Positions 10,406-21,514 of a DNA stretch of 64,000 bases are shown here, piece after piece; position 1 is the first letter of the stretch, and each line of letters opens with the position of its first letter. The stretch spans positions 19,899,769-19,963,768 of the forward strand of contig JAUJPP010000007.1 in NCBI GenBank assembly GCA_030562195.1, given 5' to 3'. A program made the position numbers and the translations under genes. Source of the stretch: Nipponacmea schrenckii (taxonomy: Eukaryota; Mollusca; Gastropoda; Lottiidae). A model generated the notes under the pieces. It saw only the letters and a list, made by a program, of their open reading frames with translations. It was not told where the DNA came from and ran no database searches.

Positions 10406-13400
10406 GTTTGTTTACTTTGTGAGTGTGCTGATTTTGCTGTCCGAAGATCGACATGGCCTTAAAACTACAAAATAAAAAAAGAGAAAGAGGTTATGAACGT
10501 AGCTATAGCCTTCAGTGACATATCGTTTCCCGATTACGCTTTTCTACATGTCAAGGCAGGCCTTACGAAAACAGAAGAGGCTGAAGGCTAGGCCTGGTGT
10601 GAAGTTTGGCTATTGGCCCTAGCCTTTGATTGGCCAAACTTTAGGCACAGATCTATCAGTCTTTGTTAAAAATATCAACATTTACTCCGATGCAGTTTCC
10701 ATCATAGATCCTGGAGGCACGGCATTAATAAATATGATAAATTTAGTTCTTGAGTTTGATCCATGGCGTATGGTTGAATTTTGTGCGAGACCTCTCGATA
10801 ACGCTAGATCTGCTGTTTCCTTTCACGTTTATATTATTTTACTCTGACTTTCTTTAGTCGTTGTAACATACGGTTATTGTTTTTCAGGTGACAGTAGAAC
10901 TGAAATGCGCCTTTTTGCAGATCAAGAACATCGAAACAGTTAGTCAATTTTTTGATGCTGAAATTTTTGTTCAAGCAAAATGGCAGGAACCAGCCTTACA
11001 AAACAGAGAAATAGAGCTAAATGTATGATTATTTCACAAAATATCACGAAGACAACTCAACAGTTATTAGGCTATAATATTTATGACCGCCTGAAATTTG
11101 CTAAATAATCTAGAGGAATGCACACTTGCTAATTTCTACGAAAGCCTTTTAGACACACTTAAAAAAAAGTATTTATAATTTTGTTTCAGAAAATATTTTG
11201 CACAAGTCGAAATTTCGGATTCCACAAGTCGAAATTTCGGAGTCCACAAGTCGAAATTTCGGATTCCACAAAAAAATTCAAAATTAAAATCGCAGTCTGA
11301 ATTTCTTTTTTCTCAATAAATTTTGCAATGTTATACATTTCGGGCATATCCATTAGGCCTACCCGAAAATCTCTTCCAAAATAAATCGTGTCACCAAAGG
11401 AGCAAATATTTCGAGAATGACCGTTGATCGCATTTCCAGGCTTTCCCCCTACTCCATCCTGAAAATCGTAAAAAATCAACGTTCAATATCGTAAAATACA
11501 CACAATATATTTATACAGTATCCATAGGCACTATATTCCTTAGAGTTCGTATAATAAAGACTTCTATAAAGAAAGTACTGGCCTAATCAGGAGAAGAAAG
11601 TGAAATTTAAAAGTCAAAGCTGGATGTACTTGGCAGACAAGACAGTATTTCTTTAAATATTATATTATATTTTTTTAAGGGATGCACAATCTCTTGTCCC
11701 AAGTCCAAGTCTTGACTAGTTTATTTGACTTTTTATCAGGACAAAGGCATAAGCCTTCTCCTATTATCGATTTCAAACTGTCGACGGATCTTCAACGCGT
11801 AAAGGCTGTAAGCCTGGGTCTTCGGGTTCTGCGATGTTATCGGAAATATATCAGAAAAAATAGTCAGCTTTGTCTCCCCGTATTGTTTTACATTACCCCC
11901 CCCCCCATTAATTTTTTATATAATTGAGTCCTTAAAGGCCTAGTGTTGTTAGACCCCCTTGAAAATTCGGTGGCCCCTACTTTGACCTCCCACGTAAAAA
12001 TTTTTGGAGAGGCCTTTGTCCCTTTACGATTTTAAGCTACCTGTGGGTCAAGACATTTTCTGGTTTTTTTGGTTGTTTTTTGTAAATTCTTAAGAATAAG
12101 AAGCATGCATAGCTACAAATCCGAGTTGGTGTACTGGAAATCGAATAGACTTGCGGAATCCGAAATTGCGACTTGTGGAACCCGAAATTTCGACTTGTGG
12201 AACCCGAAATTTCGACTTGTGAAATCCGAAATTGCGACTTGTGGAATCCGAAATTGCGACTTGTGGAATCCGAAATTGCGACTTGTGGAATCCGAAATTT
12301 CGACTTGTGGAATCCGAAATTTCGACTTGTGCAAAATATTTTCTGAAAAATAAAATTATAAATATTTTTTTTAAGTGTGTCTAAAAGGCTTTCGTAAATT
12401 TCTTTTATATGGACAATCGATATGTATTTTATGGAATTACATATTATATTGATTGACCCGAAGAAATTTGAAAACATCATCAGCGCAATAACCGACAAGA
12501 CACAAACTTGTTAGATTTTCTGTCGGGAAGTATTTCACTATTTTAAAGCATTTAAGACATACCGGTAACGCAGTGAAAAATCTTAAATTTTACAATGTTG
12601 TATTTGACAATAAAACTTCTTTCTCTTTTGTAGGAAAACAACGAGTACGATCCTACTAAGAATTGGATACCACGAATGACTGTTTTAAATGCAAATGGAG
12701 AATTGATTTTCAATAGACGAAACTTTACTGTACTTTTTAATCAAAAGGGCTACAAATATCCAGTTGTTACTTTACATTGGAGATTTAAAGGCAAATTTCG
12801 AGAATCCCTGGAGTTAAAACATTTTCCTTTTGACGCTCAGGTTTTTATGTTTTAATTATATGTATATTCTTATTTTACGCCTAAATTACTGTGTCGGCAT
12901 TCTGATAGGCCGTTGTTTTATGTATCATCTTATTGACAAGGAATTATTTTAGCAACCAATTTCAGACCCTATTTATAGAAAGATAGATTTTTTTCGTAAT
13001 GACATTTAACTGTAAAAGTACTTAAAAAGGACTCTTATCTTATGCAATAATAAATTGATATTTTCTTGTTGAATATAACTTGATTTTCAACTGTATCACT
13101 GTATATTGTGACAGTGGACACAATAACCCTTGAAATATTTCACATTTATTTCTAGATTCATAAGTGTTTTCGCGGATACAATTAGCATTGCTGATTAAAA
13201 GATTGGAATTAATTGGAACATGTGGATTTGACAGAAAATGTCAATCCTGTCTCCAACATGATAAGTGGTTAAGATTCTTTAAGAAACTTAGTTTGAATAA
13301 ATTGAAAACAGACGTTAAATATTTAACGTGACATTTGTTTTACATTAATCCATTAGCATGCGTTCTTTATCATTTTTAGGATTTTTTCAGAAATAGCTTT

Positions 13401-16400
13401 TGAAGACTTTTTCGTCTAAATATGTCACGGAATTAAATAATTGTGACATTTTCAAATATTTTTTTCTGTCTACATAGTTCTTTTATTATTTTTCTAGAAA
13501 TAGATTTTTAAAAAGGAATAGATTTTGTATAGGCCTAACTTCTGACAAAAAGGTCTCATTTTCTAGTCGGGGTCTTTCTGACGTTATTAAATATGAACCA
13601 ACGACTTTAGAATTTAAGTTTTTGTACCAATTTTATATAAAAGTTGTTATGTATATTATGTTTTGTGGATATTGTTAGCGGAAATCACAGGGGCATGTCG
13701 ATAGGATACCTAACAGATTGCACGAACTTAACATTTGTTGTATCGACATTTGCTTCAGCTAGTTCTATCACTTTTCAGAATGAAAAACCTTACTTGTCTT
13801 AAATCAAATGAACTTCTTCATTGACAACCACAAATGACAATAATTTTCAGAGTTTGAAAGGTGTTGTTTCTCATGGCAGACAGTTACCGACATATGACCA
13901 CATTACTTAGATAACAGTCTTTTGTAGATAGGGACAGGGTAGGACCCTTAACAGTCCTTTGTAGATAGGAACAGGCTGGGATCCCTAATCTGAATAGTGT
14001 TAGATAAATGGTTCATCAGCTGGTGATTATTTTTGCAATTTTTCAGGATTTAACAATTCACTTATCAACAGAAAGGTCGGTGGAGGAAGTAAATTTAATA
14101 GAAGATCAGTATGCTCTTTCTACAGTGAATAACAAGACTTTTCAGGATACTGGAGAATGGAACTTGTATGAACATGTTGAAACATTCCGAGATTCAACAA
14201 CTAGAGAATATGTTAGTTCGACCAACCATCCTATTTTATACGCCAAATGCCGAGTCAAGAGAAAAATCGGGTTTTATATGTGGAATATTGTTTTCATTGT
14301 GGTATGTATTCATCTAATCCTTTTATCAGTGAACATTCTCAAGTTATTATATTTATCAGATTAACTCAATTTTAAAGGGGCACTATCTTGATTTTTATGG
14401 GTCGTGTTGGGACTTTGTTACATTTAAACAGTCCTCAGAAATACTCAAACTCTAAGAAAATGGAAAAATTCCTAGAAATATTCCTCAAACAAAAAATTTC
14501 ACTTTCTATTTTGTTTCCGTGCTGTACGCGGCTGGTCTCCAGTCAGTCTGAAAATTGTGTGTTCTGTTCTTTTTGTTTTGTCAGTGTGGGCCTGCGCAAT
14601 AGTCTATTTATAACTCTTTGATTATCAAGACGAACCGTTTTCCAATATGGCGGGACGTTCATAATATCTTAAGACATTATAATTTTCAAACACGGATAAT
14701 TATGGATATACATGGATTTGAAGGCTCAAATTTCAAAGGTTAGCTCTGTAGACTATTTCTGATTAGCTAACCAAAAGATTTCATGTGTTTGAGGCTGTCG
14801 GATGATTGTCCGAAACAAATCAAGACTGTGCCCCTTTAACATTTATCTAGAGATATGTAATCACATCTCATTGATATATTTAGCGAAGCCTATTTTGATT
14901 GTTACTCTCTCTCTGTACTGGCCGATGGTGTAGAGCACAGAAGTTCAGTCTAATTAATATAAAACCAAATCTTCGTTTTTCTTTCTTATCAATTATTTTT
15001 GTAAAGTGTATTCCGAGAAATTTGAGCCACTTTTGTTCACGTCACACTCACAAAACAGCAACACTGGAGATCTGATAGATTAAAACAGGTTACAAAAACT
15101 TACCTAAACTAGAGAAACTCCCGTTGAGACACAAATGAACTGTATCCAAGTCCTAAAGAAATATTTATGATAACTTCTGATTGTAAAGAAAAGGTCTTTA
15201 CAATCCAAAAACCAAATAACTTATGATAGTAAAATGCAAACAAAAAGACAGAAACCAAGGGGAGCCTAGGTAAACAAACCAGAAACCATAGTAGAGACCA
15301 ATAGAAAGAGAGAAAGAGTGAGTGAGTGAAGAAATGCATTCACTCAAGAGAATATAAAATAAACCTGAAAGACAGAATGATTGAGTGAAAAAAGACTCAC
15401 TCAGATGAATGAAATAAGATAGAAAGAAAGATAAGTGTGCTACAGTGTTTGTTAGTAAAACATACCTACCTAAAACCTATCTAAATATAAAAAATTAAGC
15501 AATAATATTAAACCTAAAATATAGATTCATTACATATGTATTTTCAGGCATTAATTTCAGTTTCAACTTTTTGTATGGTAACAGAAGAGCCATTTGAAGT
15601 AGATAGGATGTTTAATAATGTCACATTGCTTATGACTGCCTTCATTTTTAAAATGGCTATTTGCCAATCCTTACCTACCATATCGTATCTTACTTATTTG
15701 GTAAGTATCACCGACATATAGAGTAAACAGACATTTTTATTTGATAAACAAACTGACCTTAATGGTCATAAGTTTCTTATACATGTCAGCGATAACCCTG
15801 CGTGTCTGTGTAGAAATTAATTCGAAGATGCAGAACATTTCCGTCTGACCTATCCCTTACATTCAGAAGAACGATACAGATCTATAAACCCTGTGGTGTT
15901 CAAAATTTATTTTTTAATAAAGTTCATGAGTTTCTTCTAATTTAAAAACGTTTGAAAAATTTCATTCTGCCTTCGATCTCCGAGTATCTACTATGGGTGT
16001 AGCGATGTCTGTATATACGTTACTTATTCTTAATTTAATACGCCCACATGAATGTGGATGTATATTGTCGTCACCCTTGTACGTCGGTCAACATTTGTTG
16101 TAGACACAATAGAAGCTACGATTTTCAATGAATTTGAATAAAACTCGGTGTAAAGATTAGAATTGATAATATGGCGGTCAAGTTCGATTTTGATGATTTT
16201 CGATGAACGGTTCTTGAGTTAGTGCCCCAGCCTTTATATTTGTTGTAGACACAATAAAAGCTACAATTTTTAATGGATTTAGATGAAACTTGGTGTAAGC
16301 ATTGATAACGCGGCAGCCAATTCGAAATTGATGCTTTTTCGATGAACGCTTTTTGAATTATTGTCAATGACTTAGTAAAACAGGTCAAAATTTAATTGCG

Positions 16401-19400
16401 GGTGCAATAAAAACTACAATTTTCAATGGATTTTGAAGAAACTTGGTGTGAGCACTTAAAGACGGCGGTCAAGTTTGAATTTGACCATTTTTTGATGAAC
16501 GGTTTCCGAGTTATTGCCCTTCATTGAGTAAAAGAGCGTCAAAATTTTCTTGTGGGTGCAATAAGAGCTACAATTCTCAATGGATTTTTCTGAAACTTGG
16601 TGAATTTGAACTGATAAGACAGCAGTCAAGTTCGAATGTGATCATTTTTCGATTAACGGTTTCAAGTTATTGCCCTTGATTTAGTAAAATATTATTGTGG
16701 GTGCAATAGAGGCTACAATTTTTAATGGATTTCGATAAAACTTGGTGAGAGCATTTGAAATTATTAGACGACAGTCAAGTTTGAAGTTAATAATTTTGAT
16801 GAACGTTTTATGAGTTATTGTCTCTGACTTAGTAAAACCGCGTCAAAATTTTATTGTGGGGCAAAAGAAGCTACAATTTCCGATGGAATTTAAAGGAACT
16901 TGGTGTGAAGAATGATCGAGGAGATTTCGTGTGTGAACATAGCTTTGATTACATTATTTTAATAAAACATAGGATTAGATTCTATAAGTAGCATATTGAT
17001 TAACTTTTTTCAGGATGTCTATGTGTTGTTCACCTTGGTGTTTCTGGGCTTACAGATTGCTGAAAATTCTTTGTTGGCCTTTCTTGGAAGGACAATTTCT
17101 AAAGAAGAGGCTCATGACTGGGATAAATTCTGTATTGCAACTATTGCTTTAATTTATATCTTCTTTCATATCATGTTCCTCATATATATCTACTGTACGG
17201 TGAGTGTTATTCTATCCTTTATAGTCTAAATATTCAGTACTGCATTGACTAACTGAATGCTAATAAATTAAGGCTGGTGAAAATCTGAATGTGACTGTTC
17301 AGTCTCTAATGGTGGCTGAATGTCCAATATATACAGGTGAGTGAATATTCAATATCTATGGGTGACTGAATGTTAAAACTGGTGCGGTGACATATTATTT
17401 AAATGTCTGCCCAAACATGGTAGGCTACTAACTATAAACAGTCAAAAACAGTTAAAACTGATCAGTATCTTTAGTGCTTATTTGCTTTTTATACGCCCAC
17501 ATGGAAATCTGGACGTATATTGCCGTTGCCCCTGTCCATCGGTCCGTCGGTCCGTCAACAATTTTTGTGACCACTATAGAGACTACAGTTTTTATTTGAT
17601 TTCAATAAAACTTGTTGTAATCATTTATCTTGGTGAGATCTTGGTCAAGTTCGAATTTGACGACTTTTCGACGAACGGTTATCCAGTTTTTGCCCTTGAT
17701 TTGGCAAAAATGCGTCAAAATTTGTTTGTGAACATAATAGAGACTAGAGTTTCCAACTGATTTCAATGAAACTTGATGTGGTTATTGGTATTGCTGTTGC
17801 CCCTGCCTGTCGGTCCGCGTCGGTCCGTCGGTCAATCGATCCGTCAACATTTCTAGTGAACACTATAGAGACAGTTTTTGATTTCAATTAAACTTGTTAT
17901 GATTTCTCTTGGTGAGATCTTGGTCAAGTTCAAATTTGACGACTTTTCGACAAACGGTTTTCGAGTTATTGCCCTTGATTTGGCAAAAATGCCTCAAAAT
18001 TTGCTTGTAATCACAATAGAGACTACAGTTTTCAACTGATTTCAATGATACTTGGTGTGATTATTGGTATTGATGAGATCTTGATCAAGTTTGTATTTGA
18101 CGACCTTTTGACAAACGGTTTTTGAGTTATTGCCCTTGACTCGACAAAAATGCGACAAAGTATGTTTGTGAACAATAGGGACTAAATTTTGAACTGATTT
18201 CAATGAAACTTGATGTAGTCATTTATCGTGATGAGATCTTGATAAAGTTCAAATTTTACGACTCTTCGACGTACAGTTTTTTGATTATTGCCCTTGACTT
18301 TGCAAGAATGCGTCAAAATTTGTTTGTGAATACTAGAGACCACAGTTTTCAATTGATTACAATGAAATTTGGTATGATTATTTGTATTGATAAGATCTTG
18401 GTCAAGTTTGTAGTTGATACACTTTTATAATAGATTTGATGAAACTTGGTATGAGTATTTGAAGTAAGATGGTAGTCAAGTTTGAATTTGACGATTTTCC
18501 ATGAACAGTTTTTGAGTTTTTTCCCTTGACTTCAATATTCTTTCAGTGAATGTTTTTTGACTTATAGCTTGAGTTATTATTCAAATTCAATGCTGCCAGT
18601 GGGCGTATGTTACCTTGCCTGGCAAGCTACAGTTACTCTCTGTAGCCTTTAAACATTATGGATGGAGGAGTAAGCGTCAATGGTCAAACATTGTGTATCA
18701 TCGACAGCGTTTCTATTCAGTTATAACTGACCAGTGACATCAGTTCTTAGTTCTTTTGTACATATCTTAATTTCCGAAAATATGTTAACTAGAACAAATC
18801 TTATTGTTTTTTGTTTATGATTAAAGGCTTATAAAAGAAGAAGGTTGTTGGAAAAAAAAGACAAGTTATATAAGGTAAGGAAATTCCATATCTAAAGATT
18901 TGACAAAGATTGAATAAAATCAACATACAACTGTTATTATTGTTTTCAATAAGTATTTACCAACCCCCATCTTATCAATATCTTTTTCGGTATACTACCT
19001 GTTTTTTTGGTTTCGAAAGCAAGATAAGGCGTTTATTTATACAGTTATTATCTGACAACTCTCTTCCACGCCACCCATCTATTGTCTTGTGTGTCCAACG
19101 TCAATCATGTCCTCTGCAACCGATTTTGAGGTTTCTTAAGAAGAGTGGGTTTTTGTTTCTGTACTTGACAATACTAAACAAACTTAGTATAAATTAGCGT
19201 GATAATTCCACGCTGTGGGTGTATGTTTCTTAGAAAATGTTTTGGTATGGATTTTATCAAAGGAATGGGAACAGTTGATAGTTTCTAACACTGTAATATT
19301 ATCCTTATTTTGATCAAATAAAACGTCGGAGATTATTTTGTTGAATAAAGTAGTAATAATATATTTTTATTGTTCCTTTTCAGGTTAAAAAACAACATTT

Positions 19401-19458
19401 AAAATTGTACGGAGTTATGATGCAACCAGATTCAGCTCCAATGAGTATCCCTCATTGA
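10136..19458 (+). CDS. pLGIC-like gene B, complete eight-exon Cys-less channel
   Basis: Exons 10136-10405, 10888-11022, 12634-12840, 14047-14301, 15548-15700, 17014-17199, 18827-18874 and 19384-19458 all join in phase 0, with GT/AG borders, to give 442 aa. Order: polar N-terminus (1-90), beta-rich binding-domain fold (91-~285) with the FPFD Pro-loop but no Cys-loop cysteines, M1 (exon 4/5 junction), M2 in exon 5 (D-R-x-F-N-N-V-T-L), M3 and M4 both in exon 6 with only ~15-20 loop residues, then a basic tail (YKRRR...KKDKLYK) ending YGVMMQPDSAPMSIPH. Acid at M2 -1' predicts cation selectivity. The short loop and NVTL...LP.T.Y.TY pattern recall prokaryotic channels such as GLIC. There is no signal peptide. 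The physiological ligand is unknown. Confidence 0.85.
10888..11022 (+). CDS. Gene B exon 2
   Basis: 45 codons, acceptor TTTTCAG|GTG and donor AAT|GTATGA. Encodes VTVELKCAFLQI...AKWQEPAL, the first beta strands. Confidence 0.85.
11131..12401. mobile_element. Foldback-type element in gene B intron 2
   Basis: Long inverted arms: an outer ~70-bp segment (11131-11202 versus 12335-12401, sharing ACGAAAGCCTTTTAGACACACTT and AGAAAATATTTTGCACAAG), then inner tandem 21-22-bp units of CACAAGTCGAAATTTCGGATTC. There are three units in the left arm (~11203-11273) and about eight in the right (~12160-12335, opposite orientation). About 880 bp lies between. Subrepeat-built inverted arms are characteristic of Foldback (FB) elements. 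Frames over the right arm only translate the repeat. Confidence 0.7.
11305..11462 (-). other. Possible captured exon inside the foldback element
   Basis: A minus-strand frame follows a plausible acceptor (TTTTCAG at ~11460) and encodes DGVGGKPGNAINGHSRN then ICSFGDTIYFGRDFR..LMDMPEMYN. It looks more protein-like than neighbouring frames (Gly-rich, no low complexity), but I do not recognise the family. It could be a host exon carried by the element, or chance. Confidence 0.25.
12634..12840 (+). CDS. Gene B exon 3
   Basis: 69 codons, acceptor TTTTGTAG and donor CAG|GTTTTT. Carries NWIPRM, LHWRFKGKFRE and HFPFDAQ; the residue after Q is the intron border, followed by D-L in place of a Cys-loop cysteine. 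Confidence 0.85.
12841..14046 (+). other. Gene B intron 3 with a segment shared with gene C
   Basis: Mostly AT-rich and unannotated. The 3' part (~13870-14000: GACATATGACCACATT, GATAACAGTC, GGAACAGGCTGGGATCCCTAATCT) is recognisable in inverted orientation in gene C intron 3 at ~29780-29930, showing that the duplication included introns. Confidence 0.5.
14047..14301 (+). CDS. Gene B exon 4
   Basis: 85 codons, acceptor TTTTTCAG and donor GTG|GTATGT. Later beta strands (DLTIHLSTERS, EW.LYEHVETF), then the basic pre-M1 RVKRKIG and first half of M1. Confidence 0.85.
14302..15547 (+). other. Gene B intron 4
   Basis: No gene recognised. A simple-sequence stretch (AGAAAGAGTGAGTGAGTG and relatives) lies at ~15300-15430. 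Confidence 0.45.
15548..15700 (+). CDS. Gene B exon 5 (end of M1, M2)
   Basis: 51 codons, acceptor TTTTCAG and donor TTG|GTAAGT. ALISVSTFC completes M1; the acidic VTEEPFEVDR loop precedes M2 NNVTLLMTAFIFKMAI; LPTISYLTYL is the M2-M3 linker. Confidence 0.88.
16035..16930 (-). repeat. HINE/pearl-like element in gene B intron 5
   Basis: Starts with the terminal hairpin in reverse (TACGCCCACATGAATGTGGATGTA) and contains about five diverged ~160-bp core units (AAGCTACAATTTTTAATGGA, AAACTTGGTG, GATGAACGG..TGAGTTATTG). Confidence 0.7.
17014..17199 (+). CDS. Gene B exon 6 (M3, short loop, M4)
   Basis: 62 codons, acceptor TTTTTTCAG and donor ACG|GTGAGT. M3 is DVYVLFTLVFLGLQ and M4 is IALIYIFFHIMFLIYIY. 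They are separated only by a short acidic loop (ISKEEAHDWDK) where canonical animal receptors have a large cytoplasmic domain. Confidence 0.88.
17225..17390 (+). repeat. Degenerate minisatellite just downstream of gene B exon 6
   Basis: Several units of GACTGAATG(T)..AATAT(C/A)TA..GGTG. The same motif in reverse is amplified beside exon 6 of gene D (56380-56890). Confidence 0.5.
17485..18635 (-). repeat. HINE/pearl-like element in gene B intron 6, both ends visible
   Basis: From the terminal TATACGCCCACATGGAAATCTGGACGTA and a GGTCCGTCGGTCCGTC tract, through several ~160-bp core units, to the opposite end GCTGCCAGTGGGCGTATGTTACC/TTGCCTGGCAAGCTA. Orientation is reverse relative to the copy at 38.9 kb. 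Confidence 0.75.
18827..18874 (+). CDS. Gene B exon 7 (basic post-M4 microexon)
   Basis: 48 nt, acceptor ATTAAAG and donor AAG|GTAAGG, coding AYKRRRLLEKKDKLYK. Identical length in C and D. Too short to find without the paralogue comparison. Confidence 0.8.
19384..19458 (+). CDS. Gene B exon 8 and stop
   Basis: 24 codons plus TGA. VKKQHLKLYGVMM matches the conserved end of C (KKDHLNNYGVMM) and D (KKFYLETYGVM); the last 10-20 residues vary. Confidence 0.82.
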   Translation, partial: VKKQHLKLYGVMMQPDSAPMSIPH

Positions 19459-19800
19459 AAAAAGCCTTTTTTCAAACAAAGTACGTGTACAATGTAGGTA
19501 ATAACTCGGTATTCAAGACTTGGATTTTCATGATGGTCGCGGCAGTGTGAAGTTAGTTTGTTATTCGAATAAGATGTGAAGTTAGTTTATTATTCGAATA
19601 AGATGTGAAGTTAGTTTGTTATTCGTTATTCGCGAATAACGAGGAAAGTCGGCGTGAGCTATTAGTTCCTGTTTTTTTTTCAATGTAAATTACATCTATA
19701 TATTTCTGTGATAGGTGTTAAATATTGTTAATGTTGTATTGATTTGTGCTTGTTTTTTGTAATATTTATTAAATTACATAGTTTTATTGTAGTTCCAAAA
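19459..19800 (+). other. 3'UTR of gene B
   Basis: ATTTCTGTGATAGGTGTTAAATATTGTTAATGTTGTATTGA through ATTAAA at 19768-19773 is matched in reverse by 22865-22985 downstream of gene C. The ATTAAA is the likely polyadenylation signal in both. Confidence 0.55.
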
Positions 19801-20559
19801 ATTGTCAGTTTTATGTCACGTAATTTAAAAATATAATCTTTACCCTTTGTGGTCTGGACTGTTTATCCAATTAACATTAAAAATTAAGTAATGTCGCTGT
19901 ACTGTGTTGGAGATTCCTTCATAATATGAATTTTCTGCTAGTTTTACTGATCTGCACTATATTCCTATGTTGCACGCAGCCAATTCTCCTTCCCGTTAGG
20001 TGTGGAACTCGCTTCTTAATTACAATTCAATCCGATTAGCAAACAGAGCAAAGGGAAGCTGCAAGCTTGCCATATAAAGTGCATACAATGAACATTAAGA
20101 TATACAAAATAAGAGACTTTGTTGATGCAACTGACTTAAACTGGTATTACTAACATCATCTTGATAATCTTGAACGAAACATATCGTGCGCAGCCTTGGT
20201 GTAATTTGCTATATCTAGGTTTAACCGGCAACATCCTTGATCATCATGCATGAAACAAAAGTCTATCTGGTCTATCTAGGTTTAAGTAGCTAAACCTAGG
20301 AGTATTAAACCAGTAGTGGCATTGGAAATTACTAGAAACAAAGGTGTAACAAACAAAACGTAATTGTATGGTGCGAAATAATAGCTGGTACACTCTAGGA
20401 CTAACAAGCTGTCCAGCAACTTGCACAAAACATATAAGCCTATGTCTATCTGTACAATCTGTAACTAGCTAAACCAGTAGCCTATTGCTTGAAACAAATG
20501 TATTACTAATAAATCTTGGCGTAACTAACAAAACCAGTACCGTCGTGATATTTTGAAAC

Positions 20560-20955
20560 ACTAGGTGTAAGCAACAGCATCTTGAATCATTTTGCAAGAA
20601 ACAAAGGTGTAACTTTAATATACTAGCGTACCTAGCCGGAGGTTGTAGGCCTGCAGCATTTTGGTGCAAATGATCAGAACAAGGTATAACTAGGAGTATC
20701 TTGGTATCACTTACATAGTTAGATTTATCACACAACAATACTGTAAGAAAGTTCAGAACGCGAGTTCGTAGAAAATATGGTGTAACCAGCAGCATCTTGG
20801 ATCATTTTGCACGAAACAAAGGTGTAACTTCTAAACTCTAGAGCGTACCTAGCACGCAGGATAAATAGGAGCATCTTGATCTCACTTACATGTAGTTTAT
20901 CACACAACAATAATGTTAGAAAGTTCAGAACGTAAGTTCGTAGAAAATATAGCAC
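20560..20955. repeat. Tandem duplication, ~200-bp unit
   Basis: AGCATCTTG(A/G)ATCATTTTGCA(A/C)GAAACAAAGG ... GTAGAAAATAT occurs twice in direct order (from ~20567 and ~20787), both copies containing TTTATCACACAACAATA..GT(A/T)AGAAAGTTCAGAACG. Degenerate further copies extend left to ~20230. Non-coding. Confidence 0.6.
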
Positions 20956-21514
20956 AGAAGCACATGTTCATAACAATGAAAATTTGGTCGAATGTAGGTC
21001 AAATATAACAAAAATGGTGTTTTATGTTGTCGACTTCGTTAAAGTTGACGACTAAGGGCATGCAATTGTCGGCAAAATTGTTCTAAAAGAATTCATTATT
21101 TTATGAAGTGTGTGTAAGCGGCATTGACTATAAAGCAGAAATGTCATGCGACAGGTTAACTTTAATTCCTGAAACAGTTACTAAGCAGACGATGTCAAAC
21201 GTAAACTTGCCAACTTTTCCCAATGTAAATGAAAATGAAATACACTTTATTGAAAATTTCCAACAAATGCAAAACACTAAGCAAACAATTCTATGACATT
21301 AAAACACTGCATTCATTCTTTGATGAGTTGAAAGAAAAACGCAAAATAGGCTACATGAACTCGATTCTCAGCTATCAAGTTTAGTCCACAATGACGTTTT
21401 TCATTAGCATGAGGAAACCTAGCGGTTATCAAGATAAAACCAGCACTTCGAGGTATATGATGGCTAGCTTTGATCGTCAAAATGGACATTTCAATAGTAT
21501 GGAAGCCGGACCTA

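Noticed and set aside
12037..12498. 153-aa minus-strand frame and overlapping plus-strand frame with repeated 'RNFGFHKSQFR' type motifs
   Set aside because: They only translate the 21-22-bp tandem units of the foldback arm; open frames on both strands show there is no coding constraint.
17482..18430. Frames of 75-92 aa in gene B intron 6
   Set aside because: They lie wholly in the HINE tandem repeat and recur in other copies with frame breaks.
20244..20955. Minus-strand frames of 60-108 aa
   Set aside because: They translate the ~200-bp non-coding tandem duplication and its degenerate relatives.
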